This document shows, piece by piece, positions 8,285-16,551 of a DNA stretch of 35,207 bases. The notes beneath the pieces are model-generated. The model worked only from the letters and a program-made list of their open reading frames with translations. It had not been told where the DNA came from and did not search any database. Origin of the DNA: Chlorobaculum sp. 24CR (lineage in GTDB: Bacteria > Bacteroidota > Chlorobiia > Chlorobiales > Chlorobiaceae); the NCBI RefSeq assembly GCF_004118635.1, contig NZ_SDGU01000030.1, forward strand, positions 1 through 35,207. The letters run 5' to 3'. The translations under genes were made by a program, and so were the position numbers. Numbering within the stretch: the stretch's first letter is position 1; each line of letters starts with the position of its first letter.

Positions 8285-9835
8285 ATGATGGTGGCATTGT
8301 ATGGTAATGCCTTGTTTTCAGCCTCACTGGACAATACGGGAGACAGGTTCTTGTTATCGGCAATCGAGATAAAGCGAGTACAGCTTTCAAACACCACTTC
8401 GGCGAAAAGAAAGTCGCAATTCGGTCAGTTTCTCACACCGGAACGGACAGCAGCATTCATGGCTTCTCTTTTTCCGGAAGCTGACGGCTGTTGCCGGTTA
8501 CTGGATGCAGGGGCGGGAATCGGCTCGTTGTCGGCGGCTTTTCTTGCACGGTGGCGGTCAGGCGGCTTTCAGTTTCAACAGGTCGAGGTGGATGCATTCG
8601 AGCTCGATCACGAGTTGATCCGGCATCTGTCGAGCACCTTTGCGTATTCCCATCATAGCAACAATGGCCTTGTTGTTACGATCCATGAAGCGGATTTCAT
8701 CGAGGCGGCTGTCGATTCACTCTCGGGAAATCTGTTTTCTGTCCCACTCAAAAGCTACACCCATGCCATCCTGAATCCGCCCTACAAGAAGATCAACAGT
8801 CATTCGGCGCATCGCCATCTGTTGCGGCAGGTTGGCATCGAGACGGTAAACCTCTATTCCGCCTTTGTGGCGCTTGCCGTGGCGCTTGCTGCGCCGGGGG
8901 GCCATATTGTGGCGATCATTCCCCGAAGTTTCTGCAACGGACCCTATTACCGGCCGTTCCGGGCGTTTATTGCCGAGCGTGCGGCCATTCGTCATCTGCA
9001 TCTGTTCGGATCGAGAAACAAAGCCTTCAAAGATGACGCAGTGTTGCAGGAAAATGTCATTATTCATCTCGAATGTTGCGCAGCGCAAGGCGCTGTAACG
9101 GTATCAACTTCTACCGACGACACCTTCAGCGACCTTGCAACTCATGAACATCCGTTCGACAGAATCGTTTTTCCCGGTGATTCAGAGCGTTTCATCCATA
9201 TTCCGACCTCACCTGAGAAACAAGATAGCGAACACTCATCGATGGTTCGATATACGCTGGATGATATAGGACTCACCGTATCTACTGGCCCGGTAGTCGA
9301 TTTTCGCCTGAAAACGCATCTGCGCGATATGCCGGATCAGGATACGGCGCCACTTTTTTACCCCTGCCATTTCTCCGGATATGCAACGACGTGGCCTCTG
9401 ACAGGCTCAAAAAAGCCGAATGCCATCAAGCGCAATACTGAAACTGAAAGGTGGCTCTACCCGAATGGGTTCTATTGCGTTGTAAGGCGTTTCTCATCAA
9501 AGGAGGAAAAACGACGGATCGTGGCCAGCGTCGTCGATCCTGAAATGTTTGATGAAATGGCTGTTCTGGGTTTTGAGAATCATCTCAATCTTTTTCATGA
9601 GAACAGGGCGGGGATACCGAAACCACTTGCATGGGGGTTGGCTGTATTTCTGAACTCGACGGCTGTCGATGAACGCTTCCGCCGATTCAATGGTCACACC
9701 CAGGTCAATGCGACAGACCTGAGAATGATGAAATACCCGAGCCGGTCAACTTTGATCGAGCTTGGAGTATGGGCGATGCAGCGGGACAATCTCAGCCAGT
9801 CGTGTATTGATGAAAAAATTGAATCAATGACCTGA
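8285..9835 (+). CDS. N6-adenine DNA methyltransferase, BsuBI/PstI type
   Basis: This protein of up to 516 aa is the modification half of a type II system. The SAM-binding motif I reads LLDAGAGIGSLS and the catalytic motif IV is NPPY; IVAIIPRSFCNGPYYRPFR is the usual following block. FGQFLTPERTAAFMASLF before motif I is typical of the M.BsuBI/M.PstI group, which modifies CTGCAG. The first ATG is at 8285, only about 7 bp past a TATAAT. A TTG at 8351, preceded by GGGAGA, would give 494 aa and start just before the family's conserved EIKRVQL segment; it may be the true start. The stop directly abuts the ATG of the nuclease gene. Confidence 0.88.
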   Translation: MMVALYGNALFSASLDNTGDRFLLSAIEIKRVQLSNTTSAKRKSQFGQFLTPERTAAFMASLFPEADGCCRLLDAGAGIGSLSAAFLARWRSGGFQFQQVEVDAFELDHELIRHLSSTFAYSHHSNNGLVVTIHEADFIEAAVDSLSGNLFSVPLKSYTHAILNPPYKKINSHSAHRHLLRQVGIETVNLYSAFVALAVALAAPGGHIVAIIPRSFCNGPYYRPFRAFIAERAAIRHLHLFGSRNKAFKDDAVLQENVIIHLECCAAQGAVTVSTSTDDTFSDLATHEHPFDRIVFPGDSERFIHIPTSPEKQDSEHSSMVRYTLDDIGLTVSTGPVVDFRLKTHLRDMPDQDTAPLFYPCHFSGYATTWPLTGSKKPNAIKRNTETERWLYPNGFYCVVRRFSSKEEKRRIVASVVDPEMFDEMAVLGFENHLNLFHENRAGIPKPLAWGLAVFLNSTAVDERFRRFNGHTQVNATDLRMMKYPSRSTLIELGVWAMQRDNLSQSCIDEKIESMT

Positions 9836-10798
9836 ATGAAAAGCAGAAACAGCTACATAAAGGAAGCTCAGCAGATTATCGTGTCGCTGGGCTTGCCACG
9901 AGCTCAACAGAATGAGCGATCGGCGTTGAGTCTGTTGGCTTTGCTGAATCTCACTCCCGGTAAGTCATGGGCCGATGCCGATGCGCCTTTGATGGGAATT
10001 ACCCCGATCATGGATTGGGTACGGGAGCATTACAAGAAAGACTATGCTCCCAACACCCGTGAAACGGTGCGTCGCCAGACCATGCACCAGTTTTGCGATG
10101 CAGGCATTACGGTGTACAATCCTGACCAGCCCGATCGACCCGTTAACAGTCCCAAAGCGGTCTATCAGATTGAGCATTCCGCACTGGCATTGCTTCGCAC
10201 TTTTAATACAACCTCTTGGCATGACAACCTTACCGAATATCTCGCAAAGCGGGAGTCGCTTGTTGAACGTTATGCCAATGTACGAGAGCAGAACAGTGTG
10301 CCGGTTGAAATCATTCCAGGGCGGAAACTATCCTTGAGTCCCGGCGAGCATAGTGAGTTGATCCGGGAGATCATCGAGAACTTTGCTCCGCGTTTTGCGC
10401 CGGGGAGCGTGCTGGTTTATGCCGGTGATACCGGTCATAAATGGGGATATTTTGATGCTGTATTACTCTCCGATCTTGGTGTCGATGTGGATGTTCACGG
10501 CAAAATGCCCGATGTCGTTCTGTATTACAAAGGGAAAAACTGGCTGTTACTTGTCGAGTCGGTAACCAGTCACGGGCCGGTTGACGGCAAACGGCATGAT
10601 GAACTTAAAGCCTTGTTTGTCAATTCAAAGGCAGGACTTGTGTATGTAACGGCATTTCCGAATCGAGCTGTGATGAGTCGGTATCTTGGCGAGATTGCAT
10701 GGGAATCCGAAGTGTGGGTTGCCGATGCACCGTCGCATTTGATACACTTCAACGGAGAGCGTTTCCTCGGACCGTATTGCGAGGTGGTGAAAAAATAG
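9836..10798 (+). CDS. Type II restriction endonuclease, BsuBI/PstI family
   Basis: This 320-aa protein has the length expected for R.BsuBI or R.PstI. The family core is visible: GDTGHKWGYFD, then KMPDVVLY, then WLLLVESVTSHGPVDGKRH, which supplies the PD...E-type catalytic residues. The N-terminal half is helical, with the segment YAPNTRETVRRQTMHQF as in the family. Family members cut CTGCA^G, and the neighbouring methylase should protect the same site. No gap separates it from the methylase stop (TGA then ATG), so the two are co-transcribed. The gene looks intact, and the recognition sequence is inferred from family only. Confidence 0.9.
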   Translation: MKSRNSYIKEAQQIIVSLGLPRAQQNERSALSLLALLNLTPGKSWADADAPLMGITPIMDWVREHYKKDYAPNTRETVRRQTMHQFCDAGITVYNPDQPDRPVNSPKAVYQIEHSALALLRTFNTTSWHDNLTEYLAKRESLVERYANVREQNSVPVEIIPGRKLSLSPGEHSELIREIIENFAPRFAPGSVLVYAGDTGHKWGYFDAVLLSDLGVDVDVHGKMPDVVLYYKGKNWLLLVESVTSHGPVDGKRHDELKALFVNSKAGLVYVTAFPNRAVMSRYLGEIAWESEVWVADAPSHLIHFNGERFLGPYCEVVKK

Positions 10799-11014
10799 AA
10801 AAATCAGGGGCGGGAGTGCATAACTTAACGTTTTCATGAACGTTCCCAAGACTGTTCCATAGGTTGCGGGGCGTTGATCCGTTGGTGAAACATCTTTTGT
10901 TGAGTGTTGTCGCCGGGTAAGGAAGGGTGTCGGTATCGTTGGTTGAATCGGTGAATATGGCGATATTGCAAGCTTCTATCGAATTTTACAGCAGGAGAGA
11001 CAAAGGGTTAATCG

Positions 11015-14000
11015 ATGATTGCATTGCATTGTTCGGTTTTGGATGGCCAATTGGTGCTGTGGAGTGAAGGGCGTGAGCCGGGGGATACAGGGGAGCTTCG
11101 TCGGGCGCTCAGGGCAGTCGGCATGAAGGTTTCAGTTCGCAAGCCGATGCTCAGGGAGCTGCTTGCCTGGCTTCCTCATCGTGGCCATGAGCGGGTACCC
11201 TCTTCGCCCCTGCTTGGCGACGCGCCGGACAGGCGACGGAAATCCTCGCTCAACCCGTTGAGGGTTACCGCTCTTCCTCTCGACATCGCCTTTTGCTTTG
11301 CCTTCTTCTCCTGTGTTCGTGAAGGGAGTGTTCCTGGTTCAGGCGCTTTTTTCGGGCCATCCGTGTTCTGGGCCATGCAGCTTTTCGATACCGCCGTGCA
11401 CCTTGTTTGCGCAGAGCGGTACCTTCCTTCGCTTGTTCGCGGTACGATTCAGTGGGAAGGGCGCTGGGTTCCTTACCCTGAAAATTCCCTTGTAGCGCGT
11501 CTCGATACGCTTTCGGAAACCATGCCTCCGGTATGCCGTTGTCTTTCAGGGGAGCGCAAGACGCCCCCGCAAACTTCAGCCAGGGAGCTTCAGGCAGCCT
11601 TGTTGCAGGAGCAGGTGGATCGGCTTGTCCGGCTCTCTTCTGTTACCACGAGTCGCAAAGAGGCGAAGCCTTTGACCATCCATGACGCCTGGATGCAATC
11701 GCTCTTGGGCAGGAATCCTGAAATTCAGTGGGAACGCAAGCCGGAAATCGAGGCTTTTGCCCGAGAACTTGCCGCGTGGCGTCGCCCGCTGGATGTGTAT
11801 GCCCGATCTCCCTTCAGTTTCTGTTTTCGCCTTGCCGAACCTTCCCTGAAGGCTAAAAAAGAGGTTTGGCAGCTCACCTGTCTGCTTCAGTTGAAAAGTG
11901 ATCCGAGTCTGTTGCTTGAGGTCGGTGAACTCTGGAATCCGGAAAGCGACGCCTCGGAACAGGCAAAAAGCTATGGGGCTGATGTTACGGAGTTCATGCT
12001 GATGGCGCTGGGGCAGGCGGCTCTGCTCTATCCCGAATTAACCCAAGGGTTAACGCTGAAAAAAACAGGTGGCCTGAAGCTCGATACCGCAGGGGCATTC
12101 AGGTTCCTTTCTGACTATGCCCCCACGTTGCGAGAGGCCGGTTTTGTTGTCGTGCTTCCGTCGTGGTGGGTTGGCAAGGGGCCGATGAACAGGGTGGGGA
12201 TAACGGCGCGCGTCAAAGCTCCCTCCATGAAGGCAAGTGGTAACGGAATTGGCCTCGGTACGCTCCTTTCATGCGATTATGCAGCTTCACTCGGCGGAGA
12301 CGAGATCGATTTTGACGAACTCAGGCGTCTGGCCGGGCTGAAAATGCCTCTGGTCCGGGTGCGGGGGCAGTGGCGGCAGCTTGACCATCGCGAACTGGCC
12401 CAGGCGGTAGGTTTTCTTGAAAAACAGCGATCCGGGGAGCTGACGGTACGGGATATTCTTGCAACGGAGTTTGGCGCCGGTTTGCCCGAGGTCGCTCTGG
12501 CTGTTCAAACGGTCGATGCCGATGGCTGGATGAAGGAGCTGCTTGAAAAACTGAAAGGAGAGAGCCGTTTTGAACTGCTTTCGCAACCGGTCGAGTTTCA
12601 GGGAAAACTTCGCGAGTATCAGGTGAAGGGCTATTCATGGCTTGCTTTCCTGAGACGCTGGGGACTCGGGGCCTGCCTGGCTGACGATATGGGTCTTGGC
12701 AAGACGGTTCAGACGCTCGCTCTGTTGCAGGAGGAGAGAAACAAGGGGGAAAAACGGCCGGTTCTTCTGATCTTCCCGACTTCGGTGGTCAATAACTGGA
12801 GAAAGGAGGCTGAACAGTTTACCCCTGATCTGCCGGTTCATGTGCACCACGGAGCCGACCGGCTGAAAACGACGGCGTTTAAAAAAGCCGCAAAGGCATC
12901 GGCGCTGGTGATTTCGAGCTACGGCCTTCTGTTGCGCGATATAGCGTCACTCTCGAAGCAGGAGTGGGCGGGGGTGATTCTCGATGAGGCCCAGAACATC
13001 AAGAATCCTGAAACCAAACAGGCCAAAGCGGCTCGTGCGCTGCATTCGGATTACCGGATAGCGCTGACCGGCACGCCGGTAGAAAATCATGTCGGCGACC
13101 TTTGGGCTCTCATGGATTTTCTCAATCCAGGCTTTCTTGGCAGTCAGGCCTTTTTCAGGCAGCGCTTTTTCAATCCGATTCAGTGGTATGGCGACAGCGA
13201 GGCCTCTGAAAGGCTGAAAGCGATGACGTCGCCCTTCATTCTCCGTCGCCTGAAAACCGACCGTTCGATCATTTCCGATTTGCCCGACAAGATCGAAATG
13301 AAGCAGTACTGTACGCTCACCATGGAGCAGGCATCTCTGTACAAGGCCGTGGTCGATGAACTGCAGGAGAAAATCGAAACGGCGGAAGGGATCGACCGGC
13401 GTGGCCTGATTCTGGCCCTGCTGGTCAAACTCAAGCAGGTGTGCAATCATCCGGCGCAGTTTCTCGGCGACAACTCGGCAGTTGAAAATCGTTCGGGCAA
13501 GGTGCAGCGCCTGACGGAGCTGCTTGGCGAAATTCGCGAGAGTGGTGAGCGAGCGCTTGTTTTCACCCAGTTCATGGAGATGGGCAAGCTCTTGCAGAAC
13601 TATCTTCAGGAGCTGTACGGTGAAGAGGTGTTTTTCCTGCATGGATCGCTCAGCCGGAAGCGGCGTGACGAATTGATCGAGAGCTTCCAGACCGGTGACC
13701 ATGCGCCCCGGATTTTCATTCTCTCCCTGAAGGCGGGAGGCTCCGGACTGAACCTGACCAGGGCGAACCATGTTATCCATTATGACCGATGGTGGAATCC
13801 CGCTGTCGAAAACCAGGCCACAGACAGGGCTTTCCGTATCGGCCAGAAGCACAATGTGGAGGTTCATAAATTCATAACCGCAGGAACGCTTGAAGAGCGG
13901 ATCGACGAGATGATCGAAAGAAAAACGGTTGTTTCCGGAACGGTTCTCGGTAAAGGCGAGCAGTGGCTGACCGAGCTGTCAAACAGCGATCTGAAAAAAC

Positions 14001-14035
14001 TCATCATGCTTGGACGGGAAGCAACAGGAGAATAA
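11015..14035 (+). CDS. SNF2-family DEAD-like helicase/ATPase
   Basis: This 1006-aa protein has a variable N-terminal region, a bacterial SNF2-associated domain (about residues 250-480) and a complete SNF2 motor. Motor motifs are ADDMGLGKTVQTLALLQ (about 553-571), ILDEAQNIKNPETKQAKAAR (about 654), LTGTPVENHVGDLWALMDFL, then the second lobe with FLHGSLSRKRRDELIESF and FRIGQKHNVEVHKFI. It resembles the YwqA type, which translocates on DNA without a known strand-separating role. A purine-rich AGGAGAG and AAGGG lie 8-22 bp before the ATG. The SWIM partner follows after 4 bp, so this is a two-gene unit. The cellular role is not established; a defence role is only suggested by location. Confidence 0.9.
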   Translation: MIALHCSVLDGQLVLWSEGREPGDTGELRRALRAVGMKVSVRKPMLRELLAWLPHRGHERVPSSPLLGDAPDRRRKSSLNPLRVTALPLDIAFCFAFFSCVREGSVPGSGAFFGPSVFWAMQLFDTAVHLVCAERYLPSLVRGTIQWEGRWVPYPENSLVARLDTLSETMPPVCRCLSGERKTPPQTSARELQAALLQEQVDRLVRLSSVTTSRKEAKPLTIHDAWMQSLLGRNPEIQWERKPEIEAFARELAAWRRPLDVYARSPFSFCFRLAEPSLKAKKEVWQLTCLLQLKSDPSLLLEVGELWNPESDASEQAKSYGADVTEFMLMALGQAALLYPELTQGLTLKKTGGLKLDTAGAFRFLSDYAPTLREAGFVVVLPSWWVGKGPMNRVGITARVKAPSMKASGNGIGLGTLLSCDYAASLGGDEIDFDELRRLAGLKMPLVRVRGQWRQLDHRELAQAVGFLEKQRSGELTVRDILATEFGAGLPEVALAVQTVDADGWMKELLEKLKGESRFELLSQPVEFQGKLREYQVKGYSWLAFLRRWGLGACLADDMGLGKTVQTLALLQEERNKGEKRPVLLIFPTSVVNNWRKEAEQFTPDLPVHVHHGADRLKTTAFKKAAKASALVISSYGLLLRDIASLSKQEWAGVILDEAQNIKNPETKQAKAARALHSDYRIALTGTPVENHVGDLWALMDFLNPGFLGSQAFFRQRFFNPIQWYGDSEASERLKAMTSPFILRRLKTDRSIISDLPDKIEMKQYCTLTMEQASLYKAVVDELQEKIETAEGIDRRGLILALLVKLKQVCNHPAQFLGDNSAVENRSGKVQRLTELLGEIRESGERALVFTQFMEMGKLLQNYLQELYGEEVFFLHGSLSRKRRDELIESFQTGDHAPRIFILSLKAGGSGLNLTRANHVIHYDRWWNPAVENQATDRAFRIGQKHNVEVHKFITAGTLEERIDEMIERKTVVSGTVLGKGEQWLTELSNSDLKKLIMLGREATGE

Positions 14036-14039
14036 GCGT

Positions 14040-14903
14040 ATGGCATATTACGGCTGGTACAAACCCACTGCACCGAAAAAAGTCGATAGCGGCATCAAGA
14101 CGCAGAGCAAGCGTGGCGCTTTCGCGAAACAGTGGTGGGGGAAAGAGTGGATTTCGAGGCTGGAACGCTTCAATGACAGCGCCCGTCTTGGCCGTGGCCG
14201 GGCTTATGCCCGCAAGGGGCAGGTTACCGGTCTCGATGTCACGAGTAAAGGTGTTTCTGCCAAAGTGCAGGGGTCGAGGGTGAGACCATACAACGTCTCT
14301 ATCCGGCTCACCCCTTACTCGAATGAGGAGTGGCGGCGTTTTGTCGGGGTGCTCGGCGATAACCCTCTGCTGGTGGCACGGATGCTCGCCGGAGAGATGC
14401 CAGAGGAGATTGAGCGGCTGTGCTCGAAAGCAGGGATCGCTCTTTTTCCGAACTCTTTCCGCGATATGGAAGCTTCATGCTCATGCCCTGATTACGCCAT
14501 TCCCTGCAAACATCTGGCCGCGGTTTTTTATCTGCTTGCGGAAGCCTTCGACCGTGACCCGTTTCTTCTTTTTACCTTGAGAGGTATCGAAAAGGATGCC
14601 TTGTTCAAGGCCCTGGACGGCAACCATACCGATGAACCGGAACGACAGACGGGGAAAAAGAAGAAGCCGGTCGAGCCTTTGCCTGTCGATGCCGATGTAT
14701 TCTGGTCGTCACCGGATGGGGCGGCGCTTCCGGCGCTGCACTATCAACAGCCAAGCGCGTCAGCAATTCTGGTCAGAAGGCTTGGGGCGATACCGTTCTG
14801 GCGCTCCGGCAGGAATTTTCTTGATGAAATGGAAACGACCTGCAAAGCGGCATCAGCAAGCATGGTCGATATGCGGCAGCAGCAAGAACAGGCGTCAGGG
14901 TAG
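14040..14903 (+). CDS. SWIM zinc-finger protein, partner of SNF2 ATPase
   Basis: This 287-aa protein carries the SWIM motif CSCPDYAIPCKHLAAVFYLL (CxC...CxH), a zinc-binding fold that contacts DNA or protein. The N-terminus MAYYGWYKPTAPKK and WWGKEWISRLERF are typical of the YwqB-like partner of SNF2 ATPases. I chose the ATG at 14040 because AGGAG lies at 14026-14030 and the start is 4 bp past the helicase stop; the frame is open to 14010 inside that gene. The C-terminal part is lysine/proline-rich and then variable. The fixed pairing suggests the SWIM protein guides or regulates the ATPase, but substrate and process are unknown. Confidence 0.88.
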   Translation: MAYYGWYKPTAPKKVDSGIKTQSKRGAFAKQWWGKEWISRLERFNDSARLGRGRAYARKGQVTGLDVTSKGVSAKVQGSRVRPYNVSIRLTPYSNEEWRRFVGVLGDNPLLVARMLAGEMPEEIERLCSKAGIALFPNSFRDMEASCSCPDYAIPCKHLAAVFYLLAEAFDRDPFLLFTLRGIEKDALFKALDGNHTDEPERQTGKKKKPVEPLPVDADVFWSSPDGAALPALHYQQPSASAILVRRLGAIPFWRSGRNFLDEMETTCKAASASMVDMRQQQEQASG

Positions 14904-15162
14904 TGTCGCATCAAGCTGAACTGTTTGCATTTCTTTTCGCACGCCTGCGATGGTTCACGACCACCGACGAAATCGAAATCCAGATCGAAATCGAACATCA
15001 GCTGGCGAAACTGAAGCAACCCTATCCATGGCGGATCGATGGTTATTCCTTGTACTTTCGTGGACAGAGACGGCTGGAATCAGTCGGATGCAGGCTTCAT
15101 TGTGGTCAGACTCGATCTCGATAGCGATTTGGAGCTGGTGTCCCTCAGAAATGTCTTGAGAT
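14903..15162 (+). pseudogene. Possible degraded small ORF after the SWIM gene
   Basis: A GTG at 14903 overlaps the SWIM stop and opens a frame reading FAFLFARLRWFTTTDEIEIQ and KLKQPYPWRIDGYSLYF. Near 15058 the sense appears to move to the +1 frame, giving VDRDGWNQSDAGFIVVRLDL and a stop at 15162. Joined, this would be about 85 aa. I recognise no family. The minus strand also reads plausibly here, so coding status is unsure. Confidence 0.3.
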
Positions 15163-15229
15163 GAAAGCCGGATGCCTCTTTGATGTTCGGTGAGTCGTGC
15201 AATACAAGAGCCATCTCTTCGATCATACC

Positions 15230-15873
15230 CTTCGCCCGTAACAGCTCGACCACATTCGCTTTCCTTGTCGCCCTGGTCTGCCGGGGAGGCGGCCTTCGGT
15301 GTAGCGTTCGAGCAGCATGTCGCCGGCTCCTTCTTCCGACAGATGCATCGGCAAGCTGATGGAGCGCAGGAAGGCTCCGACTCGGTCGATGCCTTCCACT
15401 GCGTCATTCGGGCATGAGCTTTTCTGATGCTGAAGATGCGCTCGGCGAATTGCGTGACAGGTTTGGCATGGGTGGCAAAGCGCATCCACGGCGGATTGAC
15501 GATGACGATGCCTGTGCCGAGAGGGTTCCGGCCTGCACCCGGCCGTTGAGCGCGACTACCGAGGCCCACTGCGCCTGGGCGCGTGCTTCAGGTCGTGGCC
15601 GTTGGAGACCGCTTTCGCTCCGTATTCCATCGCGGCGAGGATGATATTTTCGGCGAAGCGATCCTGCACGGGCGTGCCGTCAACGCCGTTGAAGTACGCT
15701 TCAGTGACGTGGGTGATGAGGTCGCAGATGCCGTACGCGGTCTGGTCGGCTGGCACGCTCACGGTCAGCTCGGGATCGACGATGGCCGCTTTCGGGTAGA
15801 GGCACTTCGCGCCGACGAATGGTTTGATTGCCGTCTCTTCATTGGTGACGACCGCGCCGCCGTTCATTTCCTA
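15230..15873 (-). pseudogene. Relic of iron-containing alcohol dehydrogenase
   Basis: Read on the minus strand, the first part gives EMNGGAVVTNEETAIKPFVG, LYPKAAIVDPELTVSVPADQ and THVTEAYFNGVDGTPVQDRF, the middle of a butanol-dehydrogenase-type iron enzyme. The match then changes frame to ARAQAQWASVVALNG, again to GTGIVIVNPPWMRFATHAKP and FAERIFSI, and again to GIDRVGAFLRSISLPMHLSE. The N-terminal Rossmann part is absent. The metal-binding histidine segment expected between the second and third blocks is also missing. With at least three frame changes and two deletions, this is a dead gene. An in-frame stop lies directly before the first block. Confidence 0.82.
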
Positions 15874-16551
15874 CAACCTGATGCGCTGCACGCAGCTCAA
15901 CAAAAAGGTTTACAACGTCTTCATCTGGGGATAACCGCGCCCTGTCGTGCATGAATGGCTGTTTTTCGGTGCAATAATGTCAATGAACCACTGTTTTTGC
16001 GGGCAATATTGCCTTGTTTCGAGGTTGCTGGTCAGAAGAATATTTCAAATCGCTCTTTTTCGAGGTGCCCATAATTAATTAAATGAGTAATATGAAAGTA
16101 ATATATGACTAATTTGGAGATTTAGTGCGTGTAAAACCTTGAAAATCAAACGTATTTTTTGTAAAATCAAAGATAAGCGCTGCCGTTAGCTTATTCAGTT
16201 CTCCCAAAACGGTTTCGAAGTTAGTAGTGTCGACACAGTAACCACGATTGACGAAGATGTCGCCATACCGAAAACCTAATAGAAGCAGTTTCAGTATTAG
16301 TCATCAGTGTCGTTTATATAGCCTATTGAGCTGCTCTTTATGGTTTTGCTAAATGAGTTTTTTTAGGCAATCTATAACTGAGAATTTATATGAAACGTGG
16401 TTGTTTGATGTCATCTTAACGTATTTGGCTGGATGTTCATTGGGAAATTATTCTTGTTCTGATTCTCCATAATGCGTTTAATATGTGTATTTCTGAAATA
16501 AAAATAATTATTTTATATAGCAATTAAATATAATATAACAAGGGGCGTTGT
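15874..16551. other. Gene-free junction into the AT-rich block
   Basis: I see no convincing gene here. The first 150 bp are GC-rich, like the flanks, and contain a short plus-strand open stretch ending IWG that I cannot assign. From about 16050 the sequence becomes strongly AT-rich and stays so through the next gene. A TATAAT at 16529-16534 is close to the next start and may be part of its promoter or leader. Confidence 0.5.

Noticed and set aside
15128-15250. Minus-strand reading NVVELLRAKGMIEEMALVLH as a separate gene end
   Set aside because: It reads well, but the same bases encode a plausible plus-strand tail (VVRLDLDSDLELVSLRNVLR). Without homology neither can be chosen.
15480-15530. 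NPPW motif on the minus strand suggesting an RNA or DNA methylase such as RlmJ
   Set aside because: The surrounding blocks (MNGGAVVTNEE, FNGVDGTPVQDR, MRFATHAKP...FAERIFSI) are all alcohol dehydrogenase. NPPW replaces a family segment reading xxPAWM.
15878-15940. Plus-strand reading SYNLMRCTQLNKKVYNVFIWG as a transposase tail
   Set aside because: It is too short and matches no transposase I can name with confidence.
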